From the NCBI GenBank assembly GCA_015680685.1, contig MNCI01000651.1, positions 188,001 to 252,000 on the forward strand: a stretch of 64,000 nt of DNA, in the 5' to 3' direction. Positions 1 to 12,651 of this stretch are shown here, piece after piece. This stretch comes from Gnetum montanum (Eukaryota; Streptophyta; Gnetopsida; Gnetales; Gnetaceae). Both the position numbers and the translations under genes were made by a program. Below the pieces are notes generated by a model. It did not search any database. It was not told where the DNA came from and saw only the letters and a program-made list of their open reading frames with translations. The first letter of the stretch is position 1. Each line of letters begins with the position of its first letter.

Positions 1-1038
1 GAAAAACAACTCATCCAGGCCGTGTAGATGCAACACAACTCGTCTATGCAAATCCCTCCATACAAAATTACGGCATGACTCCATGCAACGCAACCGCAGG
101 AGAAAGCCTAAGTGCTTATGCGTGAAAAAACTATATTCACACATTTGTGTCTTCCCCAAACCTCATTTGAGTCTTCCCTGAACCCCACACATTTGCGGTT
201 TCCCAGAACCTTTTTTCTCTTACCTTTGTAAAAATCCCTTCCCATACCCTTCTATCCTCTCTTTCCCTTATTTCTGCACTTCTGCTTTGACAAGGCGACA
301 CTTGAATAACCATTGATGAATGCTATTAGTACTTTTACCCATCCGGTATTTCGTATTCTTGGTCGACGTCTTTCGGACAAGCCCTCTAAACGTCAATAAA
401 GAGGGGCCATTGAAACACCATAGAAATTGCGAATCGGCCTCAAGCGAAGATTCATGATTCGGGTGAAGGTTCAAGAAGAAAATTCAGAAGATAGAGCAGG
501 ACAAAGAGGCACGCAGTATCAAGTCTCCAAGTTCCTTACAGATTTCAATCTTACCATGTTTTCTTTCTTTATGCTACATTACGCAACATAGCGTGGTGTC
601 GCTTAGCATAACTCTGTTTAACGTAGCCTGCTAGCAGAAAGTAACTTACTTTGGAAATTTTGACAAAGTTTAGACTTGTCGCATATTTGACTAAGTCTTT
701 TGTTCTAGACTGAGTTTACGCTCCGTTACGCAGAGCAGCGTAACAAGCTTCAAGAAAAGCAAAGTCAGAGTCAAAGGAAGCACGGAAAATTGATCTCTTA
801 TTTTTTGTAGATTGGTTGCTTTACACTCATTACACTATGCAGCATTGACAAGTGTAATTTATTGTAAAGTTCATCATTTTTACGCTCTATTACGCTTCGC
901 GGTGTGAATGAGTGTAAAACAGCTTGAATCAACTACTTACATGCTTTATTGCGTTCCGCCATGCAACGAAGCGTAAACAAGTGTAATACAGCGTAAAACT
1001 GGCTAAAGTAGTACTAGATACGCATTTGCTATCCACAC
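1..1038 (+). repeat. Left copy of duplicated end of element G
   Basis: This segment reappears base for base, as far as I compared it, at 1152-2184 (offset 1146) on the other side of a run of Ns. It holds the 3' internal tail of retroelement G, a polypurine tract at 395-409 and the first 628 bases of an LTR starting TG at 411. It stops exactly at the gap. An assembly artefact (two overlapping contig ends left unmerged) explains it better than a real tandem duplication. No coding region is seen. Confidence 0.9.
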
Positions 1039-1151
1039 NNNNNNNNNNNNNNNNNNNNNNNNNNNNNNNNNNNNNNNNNNNNNNNNNNNNNNNNNNNNNN
1101 NNNNNNNNNNNNNNNNNNNNNNNNNNNNNNNNNNNNNNNNNNNNNNNNNNN
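1039..1151. other. Assembly gap (113 N)
   Basis: A run of N separates two matching copies of the G element end. Reading frames that cross it are meaningless. True distance is unknown and may be negative, since the flanks overlap in content. Confidence 0.98.
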
Positions 1152-1556
1152 ACAACTCATCCAGGCCGTGTAGATGCAACACAACTCGTCTATGCAAATC
1201 CCTCCATACAAAATTACGGCATGACTCCATGCAACGCAACCGCAGGAGAAAGCCTAAGTGCTTATGCGTGAAAAAACTATATTCACACATTTGTGTCTTC
1301 CCCAAACCTCATTTGAGTCTTCCCTGAACCCCACACATTTGCGGTTTCCCAGAACCTTTTTTCTCTTACCTTTGTAAAAATCCCTTCCCATACCCTTCTA
1401 TCCTCTCTTTCCCTTATTTCTGCACTTCTGCTTTGACAAGGCGACACTTGAATAACCATTGATGAATGCTATTAGTACTTTTACCCATCCGGTATTTCGT
1501 ATTCTTGGTCGACGTCTTTCGGACAAGCCCTCTAAACGTCAATAAAGAGGGGCCAT
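1152..1556 (+). other. 3' internal tail of element G with polypurine tract
   Basis: Non-coding tail lying upstream of the 3' LTR of G. It ends in a purine-rich stretch at 1541-1555 (AATAAAGAGGGGCCA), which fits the polypurine tract that primes plus-strand DNA synthesis. The same tract is found next to the 3' LTRs of elements A and C. The segment matches, in reverse orientation, the tail of element C at about 51704-52100, so G and C are one family. Confidence 0.85.
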
Positions 1557-3127
1557 TGAAACACCATAGAAATTGCGAATCGGCCTCAAGCGAAGATTCA
1601 TGATTCGGGTGAAGGTTCAAGAAGAAAATTCAGAAGATAGAGCAGGACAAAGAGGCACGCAGTATCAAGTCTCCAAGTTCCTTACAGATTTCAATCTTAC
1701 CATGTTTTCTTTCTTTATGCTACATTACGCAACATAGCGTGGTGTCGCTTAGCATAACTCTGTTTAACGTAGCCTGCTAGCAGAAAGTAACTTACTTTGG
1801 AAATTTTGACAAAGTTTAGACTTGTCGCATATTTGACTAAGTCTTTTGTTCTAGACTGAGTTTACGCTCCGTTACGCAGAGCAGCGTAACAAGCTTCAAG
1901 AAAAGCAAAGTCAGAGTCAAAGGAAGCACGGAAAATTGATCTCTTATTTTTTGTAGATTGGTTGCTTTACACTCATTACACTATGCAGCATTGACAAGTG
2001 TAATTTATTGTAAAGTTCATCATTTTTACGCTCTATTACGCTTCGCGGTGTGAATGAGTGTAAAACAGCTTGAATCAACTACTTACATGCTTTATTGCGT
2101 TCCGCCATGCAACGAAGCGTAAACAAGTGTAATACAGCGTAAAACTGGCTAAAGTAGTACTAGATACGCATTTGCTATCCACACACACAATACGTTGATG
2201 AGCGTATTGTGTGTAATCACGGAGTAGCTTTAGCAGAAGTGGTCGACAGTGTACTTTGCTCCCCTTCCCAAAACGTGATGCGATGTGGCCAATTTCAACA
2301 TAAAGTTTACCAAGTCAACGGTATTTTGAAGGTTCGAGACACATGTTGTCAGGGCCATGCTTTCTCCACATGTTGTCGAACTTATAAATACTCCAGTTGA
2401 TGAAGAAACAAGGAGGGGGCATCTTCAACTTTTGGCAGCATCATTTTTTAGCAGAGATAGAAGACATATTTGAGCATTGACAGTAGGAGCGATCAGTCCT
2501 TTGGCGAAAAAAATACAGTCCTCTCCATTGTCGATCATTGGCAGCTTGAGTAGAGACTACCAAAGGCAGTGGGAATAGATCAAAGATCAAGAGATCATCT
2601 AGTGCGGTTGGCAAGATCTATCGATCAGAAATAGTTGATCGATAAACATTCAAGCTTGACCTTCCTTACAGCCCATCTTTGGCTTATGAGGTAGATCGAA
2701 CTCCATTCTGTACTCCTTGTTGAATAGTTTTCTTGTCATTTTGTGTATGCTTCACACAAGATAAGCAGAGATTTTCCATTGGAACCTTGTATACAATATA
2801 CTCAGTCTTTGGGTCAAAGTACAGATCTTGGAATTACGCATTTTTCTTAAATCCGATCCTTCTTGTCGTGTTGACGTTGTCATTATTCCGATTTATCTAC
2901 ATTATTTTCTTCTCCTTTTGTTATTCATCAAATCAGATCATTCCACGGAATATCTATAATATTCATCGATTTACTGATTGAGTAAGTCCCAGTCTGATCA
3001 ACAAGACCATTCATGGCACCGCAGATTCATTTTCTCTAGCACAGCCCTCACGCAGATCCATGGTTAAGACTATGTACATGGATTTTCGTTTGGTATTTTC
3101 CAGCTACCAACATTTTCTGTCGTTACA
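1557..3127 (+). repeat. 3' LTR of element G
   Basis: LTR of 1571 bp, from TGAAACACC to GTTACA. It is homologous over its length to the minus-strand LTR at 50122-51703. Its left edge abuts a polypurine tract, so it is the 3' LTR and the rest of G lies to the left of the window. It is rich in the short motif GCGTAA and its complement. The five bases after it (GATGC, 3128-3132) should be the target-site duplication. It is inserted in intron 1 of the antisense gene of element D. Confidence 0.9.
2383..2390 (+). promoter_or_regulatory. TATA box of G LTR
   Basis: TATAAATA followed by CTCC. The same box is found at the corresponding place in the LTRs of C, B, A and the solo LTR, which marks it as the likely core promoter of the retroelement transcript. 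Confidence 0.7.
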
Positions 3128-3194
3128 GATGCCTTGTCTAAATTTGCTAAGTAATTCTAATAGGTTACAATGTTTTTTGCTATGCTTCATGTAG

Positions 3195-6100
3195 GGTCTT
3201 TTTGAGGCTTGTCCTCATCATTATGGATTTGGTTGATCTATTATGCTACATTGATCATCCTAGGATCAACATCCCACCACATGACATGCCTTTTAGAAGG
3301 CTCTCATTGTGGTTTCAACCTAGGGCATGGAACTTCTTTTCCTACCTATTTAGGAATTTTAGTGTGATACTATGGTCACACTTATCTGTAGATGTAGCTA
3401 GGTTTGTTGTGAAGACCCTATTACCTTATGTATCTAGCCTAATCATCAAATTCATTATTGATAAGCCACCTCCTAAGATAGTAGGAGGACTAGTAGATTC
3501 CATAAGTCCATGCTACCTTATAGAGATCTAGATTATGCTAAAGTATAGTAAGTAGAATGTTGATAATACTATGATGGTGGTGCATAGGGCTCACACATTA
3601 CCATAGAACCTACCTAGGACCATGTATCATCTAAGGGATAAGCATAGTTATTGTAATATTTTTGTGCTTTTAGCTTGACTAACTTCCTTAACTTCATTAG
3701 TATTATAACTTCTTGCAAGTACAAGGTCAGTGATCAATTTTTGGTAGTGGCTTAAACTAATTTGGATGAATTCACTAAGAGTCCTCAAATCAAAACTATT
3801 TTGTATCAATTGTTAAGAGGGGACTTTGATGCATACGCTACCATGTCTCACCATGTATACAAGAAGTGTGAGGATGATGGGACAATAAAAACTTGTGGGT
3901 AGATTTCGATAACTCCATGGATTAGATCTTTATAGCTGTGACTTTCACATTAAATAAGAAAAGGAAAGGTAAATATAAAGAATATAGTTTTTAGTGTTTC
4001 ATGGCTTTACATATTCTATTGCTTTACTCGGTTGTTAAAATTGCACACATTTATGCTAAATTTTTGGTTATTTCTTTGTAGGACCTTCCACCTCAACTGA
4101 TTTCACTATACCACTTTCAGGTTCATGTCATGAGGATACCCTCATCCTAAAGTTTGGTGAGGTGACATTAGCACAAGAGTGGCTAAAGGGACTGGTGCCT
4201 AGGTACATTCAAGCAAACATCTAGCATGCAAGTTTTCCCAATGTATTCATGACACCTATCCCTTTCATTCTTGCTATGAAGATGTTGCATGTTATTGACT
4301 CCTTCGATGAGAAGGTTGGTCATTTTAGCAACATCATCTAAGGTGTGAAGGTGAACATGGATGTAGGTTCTAGCCTCTTTCATGACTTATTTAATATCCC
4401 TGTTGAGAAGGAAAAGGTTCCCACTAGGATAGTAAGGGAAGTGGGCCATCATGATGAAGTTCTAAAGTGGCTTGATGCCAACATGGGCCACTCTAAAATT
4501 TCAATGGATAGCTTCACCAACCTTGATGCAAAGGTATCATATCCTTCATTTAGGTCTCATGTGTTTTCTAAATATTATCACTAAAGAAGGTAATTGGCCT
4601 AGCATAGGGATGGACCTTTAGGAAGATCTTGATGAAGGGCATCATATTTGATTAGGCGATTACTTTGGCTACTAGGCTTCAAGAGAAAATCTTTAGATTT
4701 CATGCTAATACCTCTACAATAATCCATGAGTACTTTGCATTTTTTGTGGGTTATTTAATGAGGTTTGTAGAGCTTTTGGTGGTGTATATGAATGGATGAT
4801 GGATTTCCCAAGGCCCAAGGAAACTTTATAGGCCTTGGATAAAGCACATTTATCCAACAGTGCAGGCCCAGAACCCACTAGAGGGGATGAATAATGTTAT
4901 CCATCACCATTAAGAATTTCTATGTTAGACAATACAAGTCTGTAGAATGTATTAATGATGATGATGCTCTCACATTTCTCACTAGTGTCTAAGATGCTAG
5001 ATGATAGTGTATGGAGGCCAAAGGGATAGCTAGAGAGAAACTCAAGAGGCCTATGGTGGAGGCATCCCTAACATTAGAATAGCCTACCTTGAGAAGCTTA
5101 AGCTTAAGCTTAGGCCATCATAACATGCTATTTTAGGTATGATTTATTTAAATTTGGCTATTTCGTGTTTTAAAGTTTATGGATACTTTATGGTTTCATG
5201 TGTTAACCAATTTTCTATGTGCTATGGTTGTAGAAAATTGTCAAGCTATAGCAACCCAGGCTACTATGGAGGTAGAAAAAAGGTGTCCAGAAGAGGCACT
5301 CCTAAAGCAACCTATGATTGATGGATTTCTTGATGTAGGTATAGATGATCTAGATGCCTTGTTTGGTGAGGTGGTACTAAGTACCTCTCCTATCATCATC
5401 CTAGGGAGGAAGAGGAGGAGTGGTCAAGTATTCCCATGCCTTAATATTTTCTTAGTGTATATCTATGGTTTTCATCCTAACCTTTCAATGATTATTATGC
5501 TTAAAGTAGTTTCTAAGAGACTAGTGCAAGCTACCATCGATAAGTTTCATGTGAAACCATGGGTAGAGACTCTAGATAGACTAGAGTTCATGTGTGAGAT
5601 GGCTAAGAACATCATCAATTGGTTGCATCAGGTTGCACCTGAGATAGGTAAGAATTTTATTTTATGTTCTTTAGTCATATACTTTGCTTGTATTATGGCT
5701 ATCTTAGGTTATGAATTATGTTTATGGTTGTACTTTATGCTTGAGTAGTATCTTATGTGAAGTAGGATCCCAATAGAGACATGAAGATAGACTCCTTGCC
5801 TAAGCCTTCCTATAATGTATCTAGTGTACTAATAAAGTTGTATGAGACCGCTACTGATTTAGTAATGTTGTGTGAAAAAGCTTCATCGGAGCTAGAGAGG
5901 TCCAATGAATCCTTATGGGAGAAAGTTGTGGATTTAAGGGAAAATACTTAATGGCAAGAAGATACAATTAGAGATCTCTAAGACTATAAGGCTTTTTTGA
6001 AAGCCCACATGGCTAACTCAAGGAAATTATAGACTAAGGAGATCACATGGGCCCACTAATGGCATGTCATTTAGGAAAAAATAGTGGTCCTACAAGAGAT

Positions 6101-6570
6101 GGCAAAACAATGTATGTAGATGGACCTTCTAGAAGGTTAAGGATTGGAAGGATCACTACACTTGGGTCCTGAAGTGGGACAAGACACAAAAGGCCCATAA
6201 GCAATAGTACAAGGTGGATCATGAGACTTATCTAAAGTGGCTTAAGGAGGAGTCCATTGAACAGTGTAAGAGAGAAATGTTCATCAAAGGAATTTAGGAA
6301 AAGAGTGCTTATCAATTTTTTGAAAGTACTCTCAAGATGGAGCAATTCCATACTCTTCATATTACCAATTCTACAAGCAAGAATTCTACAACTATTGCTA
6401 CTTGAGAGCCTCCTACTTGGACTCCTATAGATAGGATTGACATTTTTTCTAGCATTGATCTTGGGGATGTTGATTGGGTCAACATCATGGAGGACTAGAT
6501 CCTCTATTGTTTGGAGGAAGGACTTCCTTGTCTAACCCCAGAAGTCATGGAGCCAGAATCTCCATAGGTT
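3195..6570 (+). pseudogene. Antisense FCP1/NIF-like multi-exon gene of element D (exon 1 missing)
   Basis: Opposite to D's gag-PR, this is a homologue of the genes at 57426-61501 (C) and 44679-25682 (B). Exon 2 starts at 3195 after a TAG acceptor and runs to about 3636 (442 nt; 450 in B and C). It encodes an NIF-like HAD block: a hydrophobic strand with a DLVDLL motif, then a segment ending in LWSHLS. A later exon starts at 4082 after TTTGTAG and carries KFGEV...AQEWL, then GVKV and LFHDLFNIP. Another exon ends at 5647 with a phase-1 GTAAG donor, as in B and C. The C-terminal coiled coil with KDWK is readable at about 5760-6340. Stops, frameshifts and lost splice sites make it non-functional. 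Exon 1 was separated by the insertion of G in intron 1. The homology rests on shared motif order and intron phase; the NIF assignment is a family inference. Confidence 0.75.
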
Positions 6571-7019
6571 AGATGTATTTTATGTTTTACTTTCTAACTT
6601 ATGGTTTTGGTTTTGGGTATGGGTTACTAACTAGCTATATGTCGTTGCATTTTAGGGCTTAGGAGACATTGGTAGCCCTATTGAAAGGGTGGGAATGACC
6701 CACCACTTCCTTCTCTATATGTTGCTTAGTAGTCTCCATCAGCTCAGCTTGTTGGCTATTTGTTTTTATTTTCATGTTGATGGCTATAATTACCCAAGAA
6801 TATGCTATAGATGGTTGTTATTCTTTAACATTCTTGCCACACATTGTGGCCATGGCTATGTATGTTATGGACATCTTAACTTTAAATTAAATTTTGATTT
6901 TTATTTTTGGATATATGTATTTATACTAAACATTGTAAATGTTGAAAATGGCTATGTTGATGTTTTGGTTATAACATTCAATAGCTAATTGATGTGATAA
7001 TAGGTTAAGAAAAGAGAGA

Positions 7020-7400
7020 TATAATAATAAAATGGATTTTTGATAGTTTTAAGCCATCATGGACACATGTTATATAGCTTTGCCAGTTTAAGATCATGAA
7101 AAGCCATGTTGCATTGTTATAGTAAACATTGCTAGTTTAAGGCCATCGTAGGCTATCACTCCAATTTAAGGTCTTATCATATCATAATGCTAGTTTAATG
7201 TCTTAGTGGATATATTTTTGTGATTATCTTTGCTAGTTTAAGGCCATGATGGTCCATAATGCTAGTTTAAGATCTTAGTAGACCATAATGCTAGTTTAAA
7301 GTCTTAGCAAATGGTAATACCAGTTTAATATCTTAGCGAATGGTAATGCCAGTTTAATGTCTTAATGAATAAGGTATGAAAAGGACATATATTTATGAGA
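7020..7400. repeat. Degenerate tandem repeats (GCTAGTTTAA motif)
   Basis: About ten irregularly spaced copies of a unit around GCTAGTTTAAGGCCAT, roughly 30-50 bases apart. Read on the element strand this is TTAAACTAGC, the motif that also fills spacers of A, B and C. The array lies between the protease and the antisense gene. The following 180 bases up to the protease tail hold nothing recognisable. Confidence 0.8.
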
Positions 7401-7581
7401 CTTTTCCAAGGTTTATAACATAAGTTAAAATAAATAAGAGTTGTAGTAAATAGGTAAAAATACAAATGAACTTAGGCTACATGCATAGGCTATGTGCATA
7501 AAGCATAAAACAACAAATGCATAAAAAGATATAATAAACTACAAAATAAAAGTAAGGCTACAGGGCTATCAATGCATATAG

Positions 7582-9050
7582 TCATAGGGGCATTAGAATG
7601 TTAAGGAAAACTTCACTTATGTAGATTCTTCCTAATCTTTGTAAGATTAGGGAGTGAATAAGGCCTACTTTGCACAATATTATAATCACCATTCCCTTCA
7701 CTTTCAATGTTAAAAGGAAGTTAATACCACAATGTATCTCTTTGCTTATGGCTATCATCATTGGCTTTCTTGGGCTTTTACACTTTATGGCTGGGAGGTT
7801 CCTCTTGAAGCTCCACTTCAAATCCTTGCTCTATGAATATGTTGTTGATAGCTAGGGAAACCACATTATTACCATGAATAATTATTTCACCTTCCTCATA
7901 AGGGAGGTGAATTTCTTGATGGATGGGATAGGACATAGCTTGTAATTAAGTCAACCAAGGTCTTCCCAGGATCAGGTTGAATCTTGGTGTCTCTTCCACC
8001 ATCAAGAAATTAGTGGTTGTGGGGAATTTCTTCTGAACTACAAAATCTAAAGAGATAGACCCCTTGAAGCAACACTTGATCCATTTAAGGACTTAACAAC
8101 TATAGTGATTGTATGTTGTCTCTAGATAGTTAGGCCTAAGCGTTCAATGATGGTGCATGGGATGACATTGGTTGTGGCTCTATCATCAATAGGCACCTGA
8201 TGGATTTTAAATATCCTATGCATATGATTATGTATAAAGGGGCTATAATTACTTCACCATTTTTTGGATTAATCTTGATTTTGCTCTCATGAAATGTTAA
8301 TGGTGTTGACTTATCCTCCCTTGATGAGGGAGGAATCATCATTGCATGGATGGATTCCTTGTTAGCAAGGATATCCTCACTAATAGGGATGGAGGTCAAA
8401 ATTTTGACTAGTACCTCACAATGGGTGGTCGAAGTCATGGTCAATTCATATAAGCTTAAATTTATTTATTTATTTTCTTAAGGGATTTTTTGACTTGGTC
8501 CATTACACTGAGGAAGTTTTTATCATTGGCCATGGGATTGTCACCCTGGTTGTGCTTTACTTCCTCCATGCATCCCAAATTGTGAACTTCTGCTTTAGGC
8601 TATGATTATTCTAGCTCTTCCTTGTTGAATTTGGTTTTGGACTTTGGTGTCCTCATATGGCTTGTTGATTGAAGGTATTGGAGTAGAGGAGGTCATGGGT
8701 ATAGTCAAACTGGAAGTGGGATTTCATGGATGCACTTCCTTTCATGCCTCCATCTACTTTTCTCCCTTATTTTCAAGCTTTTTCTCATACTTCTTCCTTT
8801 ATTTGGCTAAACGTTTTTGGTTGTTAGTCATTGGCTATGAGGAAGAGGAAGTGGCATTAGCCATTATAGTGGCATTAGTCATAATAGGGTTTAGGGTTTT
8901 TGGTTGGGCTACAATTCTTTTGGTTGTATTGGGTTAAGGGACCTTCATGAAAAAAGGTTTCCTCGAAGGAACTTGTGATGGTAATATCATGACAAAAGGA
9001 GTTCTTGAGTAGTGGGAAGCTAAAGAAGCCCTTTCATCATAGAGTGATAC
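7582..9050 (-). pseudogene. Protease region of element D (degenerate)
   Basis: Minus-strand aspartic protease region that would cut the Gag-Pol polyprotein. At about 8120-8195 the active-site segment reads IDDRATTNVIP, in place of the DDGA seen in A, B and C, so the flap-side glycine is lost. The downstream motif ILGRPWL is intact at about 7940-7970. A conserved block upstream (8136-8444) matches the segment before the protease in A, B and C. About 8480-9050 is a low-complexity linker between gag and protease. The part below about 7860 is the C-terminal extension. Stops and frameshifts rule out activity. Confidence 0.7.
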
Positions 9051-11254
9051 TTGAATCATGAATGGTTCTCTTACAGGTCTTCAATTTTCATCAATGTTGA
9101 ATGCTAGAATAACATAAGGGTTGTCATTATCATTCAGTGGGTCCTTGTAGACCTATGTCAATTGGTTTTGTTGTCAAACTAGGTTCGAATAATCTAATAC
9201 TAGCTCCTTCTTATCTATCATCCTTAGCAGGTCATCCTTTAGTGCAAGGTAGAAGTTTCTGTTATGATCAAGTAGTTGATGATAATGGTAGAAGTTGTAT
9301 AGTTTGAAGTACCTAGGTAATTGGGGATTTTTTTCTTATTGCTTGAGTGAGATCCTTGGCTATTTCACATAGCCACACATGTTTCTTTTGATTGGCTTTG
9401 GTCATTTGTTTGTGCTCCATGCATCAACTTTTTAATAGTTAGTTTAGCAACACGAATGGCTTTAATGGCAATGTACTATATTTTGACCTGTCCTTCCTTT
9501 TGAAGTTAGGTCTTGTTGTTGTCGATGTAGTGGCCCCAGAGGTTGATGGTTGATTATTGTGGTTGTTAGTAGGGTCCTTAGGAGGATTGGCCTTAGACCT
9601 TTGATTTGTAGTCTTTGTTTTTTGTGTCATAGTTGCTATGGTTGTGTTACTTTGTTTGCTATCTTCTTTGTCTCTTTGAGTGTGTTGGTTTTTATATGCT
9701 ATATAGGTTAGATCATGGTTGGCCTTCATAGCATCCTCTATATTTTAGTTTGAGATAATTCTTGGTAAAGAGATTGTGGATCAAGGTAGTAGAGTTTAAA
9801 GTTGATAAGGTCATTAAATGCTCCCTTAAATATGGCTAAGAAATGGGATTTGGCTATGGACTATGGTATTTCATTTAGTAGTCCATTCCACTGCTAAATG
9901 AATTTCTACATGGGTTCAAAGGATCCTTGCTTGACCTTCATGAGTTGGTCAAGAGTTGTGTCAGGCTTTAAGTTATACTTAAAAAGGTTGACAAACTAGG
10001 CTACTAAGTCCTCTAAAGAGGATATGGATCCTTTGGGTAATTCATGGTACCAATCAAGTGCTTTCCTAGTTAAGGATATAGGGAAAATCCTCATGATGGT
10101 ATGAGGCCATGGTTGTAAGAGTAAACATTCAAATTGAAAGGTAATAAGGTGATCATTAGGGTTACCTTCTCCATTATATTTGTTGACTTAGGGAATAGGG
10201 ACCCCAAGAGGAATTTTCAAGGGTGGGACTACAAGACTTATCAAATCATCATGGTAGAAGTCCATAATTTTGATAGTTTATGAAGTAGAGGCTTTGAGCC
10301 TCTTCAACTCCTTTGTGAGATCCTAGATCATTTGGAAGGCTTGATCTAGTCCTTGCGCTGGCCTTGTTGGATGTGGATTTTACACATATGGCTATGGCAT
10401 TTGTTATGAGGTTTATGGCCTCAATATGAGTTTTGAGATGGAAGAAAGAGGTTTTTTTATGATTGTGACTTGTGGGCCAAATAAAGAAAAAGATGTTTGC
10501 ATTGGTACTTGAGGCATAAATGGGATAAATGGAGTGTGTGACCCCTATGTTTCTTAGGATCCCATGGTGGATCCCACATGAGTAATTAGTGGATTTTTGA
10601 AGGTAAAAACCATCATCTATCATTTTATATATTGAGACTTTGTTGTAAATGACATTGATGTGTTATAGGTTGTTGTTTGTGACATTGGCTGAGCTTGTTG
10701 TATGACTATAATTGGTATGGGATCCACCATCTTAGGGTAGGAAGGAGTAGAAGATGGTGGTATCAGCCCCATGAAGAAAAAAAAAGGAATTAGAGGAAGG
10801 AGTTGTAACCTTGGGGAATGTTTGTTGGAGCAGTTATCCTACAATGTTTTCAACCTTATATTCTACCTTAAATTCATGCTAATTTGCTTGTTGTTCCTTA
10901 GCGATATGGTTTTCATCTTCCTCTTCCATGATAATCAATTCGGCTAGGATGCTAACATAGATGTCATTAAGGGAAATTTGGTTATTTGAGTAAGGGATGC
11001 ACTCCTTTCCATTGCTGTGTATGGGCTCAAACTCCCTCTTGGCCTCTATTTTAATATGTGGAATAAGCATGCCTACCTGTATTTTAGCATAAATGAAGTT
11101 ATAATGATCTTCATTTATGGCTACAAAATTAGGATCCTTCCCTCTGACCCTCAATGATGGCAAGGTCTTTAGGGTCATAGACGCTCATGGGTTTTTGGCT
11201 ATGATCTTTGTTTGTGAGGGTGAAGGACACTTTGATGGACTATCGGAAAGACAT
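9051..11254 (-). pseudogene. gag of element D (degenerate)
   Basis: Capsid/nucleocapsid polyprotein on the minus strand. The start at 11254 is chosen because the following residues align with the gag start of E at 16813 (both reach VYDPKD). Recognisable blocks are an N-terminal domain (11178-10879), the DFYxDD and KYNGEG segment near 10200, the capsid core around 9750-10150, a lysine-rich tail ending in SKYSTLPLKP (9729-9439) and a zinc-knuckle-like YHYHQ...DHNRNFYL segment near 9230-9330. In the last, the usual cysteines are lost. The end reads DPLNDNDNPYVILAFNID. Many in-frame stops. Confidence 0.75.
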
Positions 11255-11489
11255 GGCTATATTACTAAGAATGCATTAGAAATAGGCTATAAATGGTAAA
11301 ATAAAAGTAAATTCCAGAAAATGAAATTAAAAACCTTTTAAAAGAAATAAAAACAATGAAAAATGAGGTACTTACTATAATTCGTAAGTGGAGGATATGA
11401 GAGGTTTTCCTCCTTATCAAGAATGGAAAGTTGGAAACCTTGGTTTCAAGCCTCTATGAAGTTGGCCTTCCAATTTCCTCTATGTTGTG

Positions 11490-12320
11490 TATGGTAGTGG
11501 GGAAAGAAGGGGTTGAGATAATGGAAATATCACATCTTCTATCTTAATGTTGATGAAGGGGAAGGATGAAAACAAAAGTAGAAAGTTTGGGTTTTCCTAT
11601 TAAAATTTTTTTCTAGTAGGATGCCAACTCTCTAACCTTTGAAAAAGGGGAGAAGCTAACTTTCAAAAGTTTGGTAATTTCTAGCAGGGCTACACCACCC
11701 ACTTTATAAACCAAAAGAAAATTTGTAGAAAAAAGGAAAGGATGGAAAATCTTAAATGCTAGCCTTGGAAAAAAATAAATTCACATCAAGTGCTATGAAA
11801 AGTCATCACCCAACCACCTGCAACTTCCATGCTGTAGTTTTTATCACAGTGGGGGGGGGCATCATTGATCTTTTAGGAGTTTTATCTACAAAAATATAGG
11901 AAAATACTTTCAATTTTTAATATTTATTTTGGAGAATTTTGTGTTAAGCCTCTCCCACATTGGACTTCCCAACTACTTCTATAGTGGGTNGTTTGTCTTA
12001 AGCCTCTCCCACATTGGACTTCCCAACTACTTCTATAGTGGGTATGGTAGGGGGATGAAGGGGGTGGGGGGAAGGGGAGGGGGTTAAGTATGGGAATTTC
12101 ACACCTCCTAACCCAATTTCAACATGGGGGAAGGCTAAAAAATCAAAGTGGAAGGTTGGTATTTTTCCACTAAAACTAGTTTTAGTAGGCTACCAACTTT
12201 CTCAATATGGAAGGATGGCGGAGAAGTCAACTTCTAGAAGATGGGTGGCTTCCAGAAGGGTTGAACCACCTACTTTAGAAACCAGATAAATTGGCTAAAA
12301 GATTCACAATAGGTGTTGTG
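11490..12320. repeat. Tandem duplication in the 5' leader of D
   Basis: The stretch 11490-11770 resembles 12040-12320 (GTATGGTAG..., then CTAGTAGG and CCACTAA blocks, then a CCACCTACTTTA-type block), at an offset of about 550. The leader of E has only one such unit and is about 0.7 kb against 1.4 kb in D. The unit is divergent, so the duplication is old. The leader 11255-12651 has no gene. Just right of the LTR edge a degraded primer-binding site (12627-12643, minus) keeps only part of the tRNA match. Confidence 0.65.
11943..12045. other. 47-bp exact repeat around a single N
   Basis: The words from TTAAGCCTCTCCC to CTATAGTGGGT occur at 11943-11989 and again at 11999-12045, with one N at 11990 and a short GTTTGTC spacer. 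An exact repeat touching an N inside very divergent sequence suggests an assembly join. Confidence 0.8.
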
Positions 12321-12651
12321 AAATTTTAGCAACGAAATCATCTATAACTTCCATTATGATGCTTCTTCTATAGGGGAATTTTGGAAGCCCAAGGGGATAA
12401 GGAAATGCATAAAAAAATCAATGTTGGCTTTAGAAATTCACAAAAACTACTATAAAAATTTCAAAGCTCAAAAACCTACCACTTCCACATTGGTTTTTGT
12501 AAGTAGAGAAGAGTGAACTATAGCATTCATTGTGAGGTAGATTCAAAGGGTTTGGCTACAAAAACCAAGGAAAATCTTGCAAATGGTAATGAAAAGAACA
12601 TATTTGGTCATAGAATTTAGGTGAGTGCCCTCCTTATAGAGTAAAAAAAAC

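Noticed and set aside
268-474. 68-codon frame repeated at 1414-1620
   Set aside because: Identical only because the segment is duplicated around the gap; it overlaps the polypurine tract and LTR start, and is not a gene.
1003-1305. Open frames running through the N gap
   Set aside because: Most codons are N; no real sequence supports them.
3195-6570. D antisense region as a second gag or a DNA transposase
   Set aside because: GVKV...DIF-type words recall plant transposon-associated domains, but exon 2 fits the NIF fold better and no transposase catalytic triad is seen.
8644-8937. 97-codon hydrophobic plus-strand frame
   Set aside because: It is the complement of the gag-protease linker of D and has no homologue in the other elements.
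10249-10623. 124-codon minus-strand frame in D
   Set aside because: It lies in another frame over the gag region; the gag frame, judged by homology with E and B, is different.
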